DNA of 64,000 bases, taken from NCBI RefSeq assembly GCF_037392515.1, contig NC_090280.1, forward strand, positions 17,362,001-17,426,000. The letters run 5' to 3'. Source of the stretch: Haliotis asinina (taxonomy: Eukaryota > Mollusca > Gastropoda > Lepetellida > Haliotidae). Position 1 is the first letter of the stretch, and the number at the start of each line of letters is the position of its first letter. The notes below the pieces were generated by a model that saw only the letters and a list, made by a program, of their open reading frames with translations, made no database searches and had not been told where the DNA came from. Both the position numbers and the translations under genes were made by a program. Positions 41,503-51,785 of this stretch are shown here, one piece after another.

Positions 41503-41880
41503 TTGGAGTAGCCTAGTGGATAAAGCGCTCGCTCGCGACACCGATGGCCCGGATTCGATTCCCCACATGACAAAAAATGTGTGCAGCTCATATCTGGTGA
41601 GACCCGTGAAGATCCGGGTTAAAACTGAACCTCAAAATGGATCGAATGGTAAGGCTTGCAAGCTTAAGTGATAAATGTCATCATACCCCAACTGTGTACA
41701 TCGAAGGTAATGGTGTTGATGATTGGATTGTCCGGTCCAAATCCGATAACTTACACACCGTCAATATATAGCTTGAATAATGCTGAGGGCGGCGCTAAAC
41801 AACGAACCACCCAGCCAACCAAATCATATCTGGTGACCCCTTACGTGGGATTTCCTGAATAGTGATAATGCGGCATAAAT
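41503..41880 (+). mobile_element. SINE-A copy interrupted by SINE-B
   Basis: The A-box/B-box part (GGAGTAGCCTAGTGGATAAA, GGATTCGATTCCCCACATGA) ends at 41600, and the tail continues after 41836 (ATGCGGCATAAATCC). SINE-B occupies 41601-41823. Confidence 0.85.
41601..41823 (+). mobile_element. SINE-B with 13-bp target duplication
   Basis: TCATATCTGGTGA at 41588-41600 and 41824-41836. Starts GACCCGTGAAGATCCGGGTT and ends CGGCGCTAAACAACG with a tail lacking good CTCA units. Confidence 0.92.
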
Positions 41881-41971
41881 CCATATTCACCCGAACCCCC
41901 CAAGACACACATCCACAAAATATTGCTGTTTGGTCTGACACACTGGATTTGACTATAATTGTCTGAAAATT

Positions 41972-42137
41972 GAGTGAGTGAGTGCGTGTGGTTTTACGCG
42001 GCTTTAAGTATTATTCCAGCAACATGACAGAGGACAACAGGATTTTCCTTTACACCTTGATGCCATGTGTGGGTATCGAACCCGGGTTTTCGGCGTGACG
42101 AGGGAATGCCTTAACCACTAGCCTATCAGACCTCCCC
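41972..42137 (-). mobile_element. SINE-A copy
   Basis: GAGTGAGTGAGTGCGTGTGG tail, GGTATCGAACCCGGGTTTTC (B box), AACCACTAGCCTATCAGACC (A box). Confidence 0.9.
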
Positions 42138-42670
42138 AAATATCCAAATACCCAAAGAATACACTAAACAAGCTAAAACAAGGTAAATTCATGGATATGA
42201 CTTCCTTCTTTCAAACCGTTTAATCAGGGTGCAATCGACATGATGGGACTTTCCTACGAAGTTTTTATAAACTATGTACTGAAACTATAAACGACAACCA
42301 ACCCGTTCTGATATTATCTCACAACATTCATGTCTCGGCATAAAATCATAGTTTATCTAACAAACAACCTTGATCTTCCGTGTAGTTCAGCAGCCTTGAT
42401 CTTGTGGGGAGACTTTCTCACGCAACGGGACATTGAGGCGCGCGCGGGAAATGGCACTCTGCGATAGGGACTGCACCGGACGAAAGGTGGATTTATGGGT
42501 ACATTGTACCACTTTTTTCATTTGATAAAACACATTTAAAATGTAAATACTTCAATTTCAGAATCAGGAGACATTAATTTCAGCAATTGATATATAACTG
42601 GAAGTAATATTCATTATTAACCGATTATGTAACCATCTGAGATTCAGAATAAACATATTGCTGCAATTCG

Positions 42671-42836
42671 GTGTGCTGTGTGGTAGAGTAGTGGTTAAAG
42701 CGTTCACTCGTCACGCCGAAGACCTGGGTTCGATTCCACACATGGGTACAATGTACCAAGCCCATTTCTGACGTCCTCCTCAGTGATATTGCTGGAATAT
42801 TCCTAAAAGCGTCGTAAAGCCATACTCACTCACTCA
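42671..42836 (+). mobile_element. SINE-A, best full-length tRNA-derived copy
   Basis: Reference copy. A box TAGAGTAGTGG, then TTAAAGCGTTCACTCGTCAC and B box GGTTCGATTCCACACATGGG form a tRNA-like RNA polymerase III promoter. Next come GCCCATTTCTGACGTCCTCC, GATATTGCTGGAATATTCCT, AAAAGCGTCGTAAAGCC and a (CTCA)n end. It resembles a tRNA head plus an unrelated body and a LINE-like tail. Confidence 0.93.
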
Positions 42837-43846
42837 TAACAAATATACGGTATAAACTTGCCGTGCAGCTGATAGTTTGGTGAAATGCTTCTGGCTGTCA
42901 ACACGCACGTGGTCTCGCCTTTCACGCTCTGCATGCGTTGCGAAAAGCGACTTGCATGCTTTGATCTCGCCGCAGATAAATGAGAAACTGTCGACTTAAA
43001 GCGATATTGCTTCATTCCTCGTCTCGAATGAGCAGTGATTATCACAAATTATGCAGGTGAATATAAAACACCCCTACATTTCTGACAGTAAGTATGCTGT
43101 TAGACTCTAACACAGTCCCTGAACCATATATTATTTGCACAGTCACTAGTCCCATATATAAGTCATCCTTGCTGGAATTAGTGACTAACAGATTTGGGGA
43201 GGAATTCATTTAAGTTAATTATGCACGTGTAAGTGTTTCTATCAAAATTATGCTTTAAACGACAAAGTGCTAGTCTAGTACGGGCGACTGCAGGTGTTCT
43301 GTGAGGATAATTTGAATCTCAAGATAGATAGGGACGCTACCGGAGTATGACACAGGAACTGTCTCGAATTTGAAATATGCAACACTGGTATAGAGGCCAG
43401 GCCGACGGATTTTATGTCAGTGTTTCATTGTAAACCGCTGTCGGGGGTGGTGGGAGCGGGTATGTCCGTTCTGTCGGATCCGTGACTGTCACACACTTGA
43501 AACGTGCGTCCTGCCCTGTGTATCACAGGTGGCGCTTATCATTGCGATATCACATGCCTGTGGTATATGTCATACCCTAGACTTGTCAAATCGTGTTTAT
43601 GGCGATCAAAAGAAATCAATGCGCAGATTGTGTTCAGGATGGTTCACCTGCGGTACGTCGAACCTCGTTTATCCGGATTACAAGCAAATGGGGTTCACAG
43701 CGTTGAGGATATGAAGACTGGTCATATACTCTATGCTACGCAACCCTATTTGCGCTGAAGTGTGCCTATGTCTAGATTAACGAATGCGTCTTCTCTGGAT
43801 AAACGAATTTCAAGATATTTGAATCTGACCTGGTCCTTTGATGCTG

Positions 43847-44023
43847 GACCCGTGAAGATCCGGATTAGAACTGGTCTTCAGTAACCCATGCTTGTCGTGA
43901 AAGGCGATTAACGGGATTAGGTGTCCAGACTCGCTCATGAAATTACTGTTAATCACTGGCTTGTCTTGTTCAGACTTGATTATTTACAGACCAAATATCG
44001 CTAAGTACGACGTTCAACAACAA
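43847..44023 (+). mobile_element. SINE-B copy with central deletion
   Basis: TGGACCCGTGAAGATCCGGA, GTCGTGAAAGGCGATTAACG and GACTTGATTATTTACAGACC; the GTTGACACATGTCATCG segment is missing. Confidence 0.85.
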
Positions 44024-44842
44024 AACAAAACCAACATGGTATATTAACATACGCAACTTCGGAAATAATACCGTAAGCGTTGGAGGTGTCTCCCGTTACA
44101 AAGGACTTTTATCTTATATAGAGGCGAAAACTAAACTCACTCACTCACTCCTCTTATATGGTAATAGGGTAGGGTCAGTATATCTAATTAGTATATCTCA
44201 TTCCCATGCTCCTTTGTGTATCTCATGATAAATACGTGCAGTGGGACTGGGCAATCTCTCACAGTGAGACGCCATACTGTGTATGTTATGCACGTGCAGC
44301 AATTAATCTTATGGCATACGTTTGTTACAGGTGATAAAAATGCGATGTGTCATTGGACAGTCCCTCTGAGCTGACCTGACCTGAGCTTTAAATAGATTCA
44401 TTCTGTCAACAGCTAACAGCTGTTCGTAAATTTACCGTTTAAGTGGACTGTCACATCTGTTAGCTCGTTACAATACGTGTTTACATAGATGCAGGCTTAT
44501 GCAGGACTTACTGACATGTTTCACAGTTACACAGAGCTCAGAGTTATTGTCATTCTCTGAGTGAATCCGGTCGATTCTGTAGGAGGCTATGCTAAACCGG
44601 TGAGTCATAAATATGACTTATGGTTTCTTCAACCAAAACCGTTCTATCAACGTATACATGTATTTGGTTGTTATTTCTGCCGTTAGCAAGATTAGAATTA
44701 TGACAAGACTATGTAAATATCGCGAGAGGCAAACCATCGGTTTGTACAGTGTTCAAAATTAAGCTTGTAGAAAATACTTGCGACTGGGTTTTAAAATAGG
44801 TAGCAAAATTCCTTACCTGGTAGCAGCATTCTTTCGTAATTA

Positions 44843-45505
44843 ACCCCTCTCTCCTGGTCCCATTGCTGTCTTTGACCATATGGAACTGCATTAGGTGTCC
44901 TGACCCTCTCTCCTGGTCCCATTGCTGTCTTTGACCATATGGAACTGCATTAGGTGTCCTGACCCTCTCTCCTGGTCCCATTGCTGTCTTTGACCATATG
45001 GAACTGCATTAGGTCTCCTGACCCTCTCTCCTGGTCCCATTGCTGTCTTTGACCATATGGAACTGCATTAGGTGTCCTGACCCTCTCTCCTGGTCCCATT
45101 GCTGTCTTTGACCATATGGAACTGCATTAGGTGTCCTGACCCTCTCTCCTGGTCCCATTGCTGTCTTTTACCATATGGAACTGCATTAGGTCTCCTGACC
45201 CTCTCTCCTGGTCCCATTGCTGTCTTTGACCATATGGAACTGCATTAGGTGTCCTGACCCTCTCTCCTGGTCCCATTGCTGTCTTTGACCATATGGAACT
45301 GCATTAGGTGTCCTGACCCTCTCTCCTGGTCCCATTGCTGTCTTTGACCATATGGAACTGCATTAGGTGTCCTGACCCTCTCTTCTGGTCCCATTGCTGT
45401 CTTTGACCATATGGAACTGCATTAGGTGTCCTGACCCTCTCTCCTGGTCCCATTGCTGTCTTTTACCATATGGAACTGCATTAGGTGTCCTGACCCTCTC
45501 TCCAC
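44843..45505 (+). repeat. 59-bp minisatellite, about eleven near-identical copies
   Basis: Unit GACCCTCTCTCCTGGTCCCA plus TTGCTGTCTTTGACCATATG plus GAACTGCATTAGGTGTCCT. Very few differences between copies (GTCTCCT/GTGTCCT, TTTTACC/TTTGACC) point to recent expansion. Confidence 0.96.
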
Positions 45506-45875
45506 TCACCCACCACCTGTTTACTAGTGGTTTATAGGATGGAAAGTTCTAAGTCTGTGTGTCTACAAGTTTGATTTTCATGAAATCTTCAAGGGTATCT
45601 GTCTACATTCTACATCTCCAGTCAAGTCGAGATCCTACCTTTGATAATAACGGTTAAATGATGAACGTAAGCAGTTTCACTAAAATACAGGTGTTTTCAA
45701 GTGGGAAAATAGGAATTTAAATAGCAACTTTGCTACCTCAAAGCGTTAATTTCGAACCCTGTAATAACATGAGCTTCAGTAAGTGACGTTTGACATTGAC
45801 AATATATTTTATATCTTTGCAAACCATGGCGTCAGTCCTGGTTTGAATACACCCGCACCAACTCATATCCAGCTA

Positions 45876-45996
45876 GATATGCAGTATTCCAGCTATATGA
45901 CATCGAGTCGAGACTAGTGATTGACATCATGAGCATCGATCTACACAACTGGCGTCAAGCAAACCAGACAGCCTGATCGATCCTGTTGGTCGCCTT
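45876..45996 (-). mobile_element. SINE-B copy, diverged
   Basis: GTATTCCAGCTATATGACAT, GAGCATCGATCTACACAACT and GGTCGCCTTTTTC. Confidence 0.75.
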
Positions 45997-46141
45997 TTTC
46001 AGACATTAACGATGTGGGGACAATTTTAACCCACTTATTCAATCTGAAGACACAGAGAAGGGTGCCCTGAAATTTTGGTACATGACCATTGAAACTCGGG
46101 TGAAAATGGGGTGTGAACTCCTCGATGGGTTGTGGCTCATG

Positions 46142-46240
46142 ACATCAGTCACCGTTTTGTCTGGTCCAGACTCTATTCGCCTTCATACATCTGAAATATT
46201 AGTGCTGAGTGCGAGGTTAGACAACATTCAACAGTAACAA
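46142..46240 (+). mobile_element. SINE-B 3' half, diverged
   Basis: ATCAGTCACCGTTTTGTCTG, GTCCAGACTCTATTCGCC, GTGCTGAGTGCGAGGTTAGA. Confidence 0.6.
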
Positions 46241-47029
46241 TGTCTCACTTCAAACTACGCCAGTATTGTTTACACGAGATAGTGCGGCGTTATTTGTACA
46301 TTTGAACCACGCCTATAGTAACACTGGTTCGAGCAGAATAGCATTGTTTAACTCTTCCTGAATGCTTCTTTCATTGACGAAAGCTTGCACAAACGTTTGC
46401 TGATAAAAAGCTCCTTCTCAATGCCTGCGCGATATACAACCTTACACAAAGCCTTTGAAAGGTGAAATTCTTTTAGCCTTATTGTATATGTGCTGCATAT
46501 GTAAGTCTTTCTCACGCTATAGTATGAGAAGACTTACTCTACCGTGACGAAATTAGGGTCCATACACTGAACGATTCACATTTCGCTCGAGAAACGGCGA
46601 TATTTTTAGCATGGCACCTTCAACAACTTGAACCTTGACCTTTGACCTACGCAAACGGCGATTACAGTGGCGTCGTGACAGTGTGGGTCACCCGTGTTGG
46701 TTGGGCAACCTGCGTGCTTTCTGGCGAGCATTGGAGACTTTTCACGGGAGTTTTTTTAAACTTTCATTTCCCAAGCGTCAGCTTTGAAAGTCTCTATGGA
46801 ATGTGGAAACGCCGTGATATGGAGTTAGTTAAACCAGTGTTGAAGACCTGACAGGTGCTCTGTAACCGTAGAATGTTTACAATCGTCATTGACTCAGACC
46901 GAGCTATGACAATTGGAAAAACAGGAGACAGAAATATACAGGTCCATGAGTCATCCGTCAATGCCAAAGAAACTTTACTTATGACTTTACTAAACATGCT
47001 ATGCATATAAACGCCTTAATGTATTTTCT

Positions 47030-47296
47030 GACCCGTGATGGTTCCGGGGTAGAATAGGCCTTCAGCAACCCAAGCTTGCCATAAAAGTCGACTAAGCTTG
47101 TCGTAAGAGGCGACTAACGGGATCGGGTGGTCAGGCTCGCTGACTTGGTTGACACATGTCATCAGTTCCCCATTGTGCAGATCGCTGCTCATGTTGTTGA
47201 TCACAGGATTGTCTGGTCCAGACTCGATTATTTACAGACCGCCGCCATATAGCTTGAATATTGCTGAGTGCGGCGTAAAACTAAACTCACTCAATG
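47030..47296 (+). mobile_element. SINE-B, full-length reference copy with 11-bp target duplication
   Basis: ATGTATTTTCT flanks it (47019-47029 and 47297-47307). In order: GACCCGTGATGGTTCCGGGG, GTCGTAAGAGGCGACTAACG, GGATCGGGTGGTCAGGCTCG, CTGACTTGGTTGACACATGT, GATTGTCTGGTCCAGACTCG, TTATTTACAGACCGCCGCCA, then TTGCTGAGTGCGGCGTAAAA and CTCACTCA. The last part equals the SINE-A tail. No clear pol III boxes are seen in the head. Confidence 0.95.
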
Positions 47297-47343
47297 ATGT
47301 ATTTTCTACTTTGGAAATCAAAGGTAGCAAAAACAAATGCACC

Positions 47344-47479
47344 ACCTTTAGCAGAATTCCAGCGATATCACGGCGGGGAACACCAGAAATGGACTTCACA
47401 TATTGTACCCATATGGAGAATCGAACCGCCGAGTATTTCGCATGACGATAGAACGATGTTACCACTAGCTACATTACCC
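47344..47479 (-). mobile_element. SINE-A copy
   Basis: TTTAGCAGAATTCCAGCGAT, CACGGCGGGGAACACCAGAA, GGAGAATCGAACCGCCGAG, TACCACTAGCTACATTACCC. Confidence 0.88.
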
Positions 47480-47481
47480 TT

Positions 47482-47690
47482 GAACAACCCCGGTACTAGT
47501 GTTAATAGTAGCAGCTGTCGTAGTCGTAATCATAGAAGACTGAGTAGTTGTAGTTGTGTGAGCTGTAACCGTGTTAGTCACAAACGTAGCAGTGGAAGTA
47601 GTAGTAGTAGCAGGTGTAGCTGTAGTAGTATTAGCAGTAGTTGTAGCATCATTATGGCTATCATCAGTAGTAGGCGTGTCCTGTCGTCGG
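47482..47690 (-). repeat. Degenerate (ACT)n tract with a Thr-rich frame
   Basis: On the minus strand ACT/ACA/GCT triplets dominate and give a stop-free Thr-rich frame of about 70 codons (ATTTANTTTATPATTTTSTA). It has no start codon or convincing splice sites, so it is treated as a decayed triplet repeat. Confidence 0.6.
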
Positions 47691-47984
47691 TCATGTCGTC
47701 GGTATCATGCTTACAGTGACGTTGACATGTAGTATCAGCAGCATGCGGTACGCAATACTAACGGTTTCACCAGCTGACATCAGCTGTTTCCGGATTACAA
47801 AATGTCTATGTCACATCATATTACACACCCTCGCACCCGTTGACATCGGCTTATCGACAAGCTTGTCCAGATGGTGTAATACTGGTGGAATTCACGAGGT
47901 GTTTGTCATCAGGCCTGGGCAATACAGTATTGACTGCCTTGTGTGTACTCCCAATAAATACATATGGGCGTCTAACGGAACTGT

Positions 47985-48055
47985 GTGGTCAGGCTTGCTG
48001 TCTTTGTTCATGTATGTCATCTTATCCCCACTGCGTAGATCAGTGCTCATGATAT
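47985..48055 (+). mobile_element. SINE-B central fragment
   Basis: GTGGTCAGGCTTGCTGTCTT and CACTGCGTAGATCAGTGCTC. Confidence 0.65.
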
Positions 48056-48317
48056 CAACCCACTAGGTTGGCTGGCTACACGTCACTGTATGTAGAGAAC
48101 GCCATGATAAAGATGAAATATTGTTTACACCAGCTTCCATTACTCACGCAGACTACTACTTGCGCTACTGCGTATTCCTTTAAGTTGACATGTCTAGAAA
48201 AACTGAAGTCCACTCCGGCGCCACACACACTCATCCACACGTATGGTTTGATGCATACATCTGGGATTGCACAACGTGTGTTTACGACGAACCAGCTATG
48301 CGTATAACTGCTGTATA

Positions 48318-48395
48318 AGGGGGCATGGTAGTATTCAACTACTGTTAAATCTCTCCAGGAAGCTTTGATCGTGGGTTCGAATCCCACATCGTCTT
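48318..48395 (+). other. tRNA-like sequence, probably a pseudogene
   Basis: A perfect T arm GTGGGTTCGAATCCCAC (B box included) is followed by ATCGTCT. The upstream part contains ACTGTTAAATCT, which could be an anticodon arm, but no matching 5' acceptor strand is found. Not a credible functional tRNA. Confidence 0.35.
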
Positions 48396-48436
48396 GTTTC
48401 CAGGTTAGTCAGCACCATACACGTGGTCTTTACCAA

Positions 48437-48945
48437 AGTTCACTCACTCACCAACTCACCAACCCAATCGTTAACTTATCAACCCAATCAGTATCCCATA
48501 CTCGTCAACCCACTCACTCACTTACCAACCCACCCACTCGCTCACTTACCAACCCACTCACTCACTTACCAACCCATCCACTCACTCACCAACCCTCCCT
48601 AGCAGACAAACCCATTCACCTACCAACCCATCCACTCACTCACTTACCAACCCACCCACTCACTCACTTACCAACCCACTCACTCACTTACCAACCCACT
48701 CACTCACTTACCAACCCACCCACTTACTCACCAACCCTCCCTAGCAGACAAACCCATTCACCTACCAACCCATCCACTCACTTACCAACCCACCCACTCA
48801 TTCATTTACCAACCCACTCACTCACTTACCAACCCACTCACTCACTTACCAACCCACCCACTTACTCACCAACCCTCCCTAGCAGACAAACCCATTCACC
48901 TACCAATCCATCCACTCGCACACAAACCCACTCACTCACTGTATA
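48437..48945 (+). repeat. (CTCA/ACCAACCCA)n array with a higher-order unit of about 140 bp
   Basis: Built from CACTCACTTACCAACCCAC. The phrase CACCAACCCTCCCTAGCAGA marks three higher-order copies at about 48588, 48730 and 48868. It gives a long but meaningless open frame (193 codons). It may have grown from a SINE (CTCA)n tail. Confidence 0.9.
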
Positions 48946-49352
48946 AGTTACGGTACGGTAGAGTACGGTAACTGCAACTGTATTATAAAGTAACAAATCT
49001 GCCAGGGTGATAGCACCTTCAATGAGAGGGAGAACACGGTTTTGGGTTGTAAAACCAGGAACGGGCACCACATGTCCGTCATGTCGTGACTGTCAGTAAA
49101 CACCTCGATGAGTCACAGTGATCCAGAGCAAAGCTGATTTATCGATCCACTGTCATATTTTCCTTACACATTTTTGTAATACCCTTGCTCATGTCCTGAC
49201 TGACCCCGACCAGGTCATCATTAGGAAGGATTGGTTCCTGAAGACACATCGAACTAGGACTCACAATTCCAGATTATTACAGTGTCGAACCATTCGTATT
49301 TATTCCCAGAATGCGTTCCCAGCAACGTGACCTTGACAAGGCAACCAATCCT

Positions 49353-49498
49353 TGTTTGGGGGCGATGTGGTTAAAGCTTTCGCTCGTCACGCCAAAGACA
49401 AGTGTTCGATTCCCGCTTGGGTACAATGTCGGAAGCCCATTTCTGATGTCCGCCGTTGTGATATTGCTAGAGCATTGCTACAAACCTAACTCACTCTG
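49353..49498 (+). mobile_element. SINE-A copy
   Basis: GGGGGCGATGTGGTTAAAGC, GTGTTCGATTCCCGCTTGGG, TGTGATATTGCTAGAGCATT, CTAACTCACTC. Confidence 0.9.
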
Positions 49499-49857
49499 TC
49501 AGTGACTCTAAAACCACTATTCGGCCAAAAGTGGCCTCAGAAACGGAAACGCTGAGTCGTTGAATACCAGGAATGTGACATCAGTCAGAATCTTCGATGC
49601 TTGACATATTCAAACGAGAACGTTGAAAGTTTCACAGCAGGTTTCTTCTGCCGTGTTTACACGCTTGTTTCGTTACTTGTTTCGTTCAGGGATTTCGTTA
49701 AAGAAACATATGCGGTTGGTATGCTAGGTCACGATACCCTGAGAGATCACTACCTCCAGATACGATAATGATATATTATATTATCTCGCCATTTAATAAT
49801 CCAGATGTAACACAGCGTTGTTTTATCCTCATAACGCCCAGCCTTTGGTATAGGGCT

Positions 49858-50075
49858 TGAGTTGGTTGTTGTTTTACGCCACACTCGGAAATATTCTAGC
49901 CATATAGCGACTGTCTGTAAGTAATAGGGTCTGAATCAGACTATCCAGTGATTGATGTCATGACCGTCGATTTACGCTATTTGGATACGATGTGTCAACC
50001 AATTCAGCGTGCCTGACCACCTGATCCCGTTAGTCGCCTCTCACGACAAGCACAGGTTGCTGAAGGCTAAAGACC
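49858..50075 (-). mobile_element. SINE-B copy
   Basis: TTGTTTTACGCCACACTCGG, ATAGCGACTGTCTGTAAGTA, CTGACCACCTGATCCCGTTA, GTCGCCTCTCACGACAAGCA. Confidence 0.88.
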
Positions 50076-50077
50076 AC

Positions 50078-50133
50078 CGCCATATGACTGGAATATTGCT
50101 GGATGCGGCATAAACCTAAACTCACTCGCTTTA
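50078..50133 (+). mobile_element. SINE-B tail in opposite orientation
   Basis: ACCGCCATATGACTGGAATA, TTGCTGGATGCGGCATAAAC and CTCACTCGC, abutting the minus-oriented copy at 49858-50075. Confidence 0.8.
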
Positions 50134-50519
50134 CAACTACTTCTAGAACTACTACTACTACGACTGCTACTATTACTACTGCTCAGCTGCCTGCACTACA
50201 CAGCTACCTCTACGACTTCCGTTCCTCTTTCGAAGACGACAGCTACTACAACTACTCGTCCAGACTTGCTTTTCTCTCAGAACAATCAACTGTGACCATA
50301 ACCCATCAGAGCAGGATCATAATCGACCGCATTCCACCCATATAAGGACAAATTGATTTCAACGATTACAGGTGCGCGTTTTGTATGGCACCAGTCTTCC
50401 AGGATCACTATATACCAAATTGATCATTAGGGAAAAACTGTCTTAATATGTGTTAGTTTAATGTGTGGACACAGTATATCCATTAGGTTGCCACCGAGTG
50501 AAATACCTGTCCTCTTAAC

Positions 50520-50612
50520 GATGGTACGGTCCAGACTCCATTATGTACAGATTGCCGCCATAGAGCTGGAACATTGCTGAGTGCGGCGTAAAGCTAAACT
50601 CACTCACTTACT
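50520..50612 (+). mobile_element. SINE-B 3' end
   Basis: ACGGTCCAGACTCCATTATG, GCTGAGTGCGGCGTAAAGCT, CTCACTCACTTACTC. Confidence 0.85.
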
Positions 50613-50675
50613 CTTAACGATTAGTAGGGAAGAGCATCCCCGGAACTATGCATTGTACACTATAGCTGTAGAATT

Positions 50676-50830
50676 CATGGAAACGAATGGGAGAACAGAA
50701 AAAGCACATATTATTTATTTTATTCATTTCCAGGATTTCACCCACTGTGCAAATATATGCCTTGTGGGGAAACCGGGAAAAGAACAATGGAATATTTGTA
50801 CTTGCACGTGTTCCCTTATTCGTTTCCATG
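50676..50830. mobile_element. 155-bp inverted-repeat element
   Basis: Left end CATGGAAACGAATGGGAGAA, right end the complement of TTCCCTTATTCGTTTCCATG. No coding capacity; target duplication unclear. Confidence 0.65.
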
Positions 50831-51164
50831 TGTAGTTACGCGGTTCATACTCCTCAAAAGAACATCAGATTACGAAGTTGAGTGTTTTCATAGAAATCAG
50901 ACACGACAGATGAACTGTAGCCAAAAGAAGCCTTCGGGTGTTCCCCTTTTCAGAGGTATGGTTTCCCCAAAGTGACGTCATCGCACGCCTCGCAGTTAGC
51001 ACATTTGTTATCACCATAATGGTACAATATACATTATGACGTTATAATCAACACCTTAATGTTATGATAATGAACATCTATAAAGTCATGTTATAATCAT
51101 CATCATCATCATCACCCAAATATGACAACAATGATCTCCCTTAAAGTCGCAATCATCGTCATCA

Positions 51165-51480
51165 CCATCACCACGCCGATAGTATGATAAAGTACACCCC
51201 TTAAGGCCGCGCTGTCAACATGATCACCATCACCACGCCGATAGTATGATAAAGTGCACCCCTTAAGGCCACGCTGTCAACATGATCACCATCACCACGC
51301 CGATAGTATGATAAAGTACACCCCTTTAGGCCGCGCTGTCAACATGATCACCATCACCACGCCGATAGTATGATAAAGTGCACCCCTTAAGGCCACGCTG
51401 TCAACATGATCACCATCACCACGCCGATAGTATGATAATGTACACCCCTTAAGGCCGCGCTATCAACATGAGCACCATCA
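51165..51480 (+). repeat. 62-bp minisatellite with alternating units
   Basis: Unit CACCATCACCACGCCGATAG plus TATGATAAAGTRCACCCCTT plus AAGGCCRCGCTGTCAACATG. Odd copies carry GTACACC and GCCGCGC; even copies carry GTGCACC and GCCACGC. Confidence 0.92.
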
Positions 51481-51589
51481 TTATCAGCATTATATCACCA
51501 CCCTCACAGTTTACCAGTACCCCATTGTCATAATAATGTTTTATGCATCCCGTATTTAAGGCAGGTCACCATCACCTTAACAATGCAAC

Positions 51590-51785
51590 CCTTAAAGTGA
51601 CGTTATTATGATGACACTATAGATATCCCTTAAGGTGACGTTATTATGATGACACTATAGATATCGCTTAAGGTGACGTTATTATGATAACACTATAGAT
51701 ACCCCATTGAGTGACGTTGTGATGATGACGCTGTAGATATTCCTAAAGTGACGTTATTATGATGACGCTATATACATCCCTTTAA
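51590..51785 (+). repeat. 38-bp minisatellite split by a piggyBac-like element
   Basis: Unit GTGACGTTATTATGATGACA plus CTATAGATATCCCTTAAG, about five copies. Further copies follow the element at 54985-55040 (GTGACGTTATGATGAGGACA). Confidence 0.88.

Noticed and set aside
43504-43758. 84-codon frame after an acceptor-like TATCACAG
   Set aside because: No domain; CTCGTTTATCCGGAT and TCTGGATAAACGAA look like weak inverted repeats of a decayed element instead.
44709-44981. Minus frame in the 59-bp array
   Set aside because: Repeat-driven; unit length is not a multiple of three and the frame ends after a few units.
46642-46851. Frame reading TYANGDYSGVVTVWV that looks slightly Ig-like
   Set aside because: No acceptor in phase with exon 39255-39590 and no continuation.
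47482-47690. Thr-rich mucin-like frame on the minus strand
   Set aside because: Degenerate ACT/GCT triplets, no start codon and no good splice borders; similar tracts at 50145-50290 and 57690-57810 were rejected likewise.
48318-48395. Functional tRNA gene
   Set aside because: The T arm is perfect but no pairing acceptor strand or clean anticodon arm is present.
48365-48946. 193-codon frame rich in Thr, His and Pro
   Set aside because: Simple CTCA/ACCAACCC repeat array with no domain.
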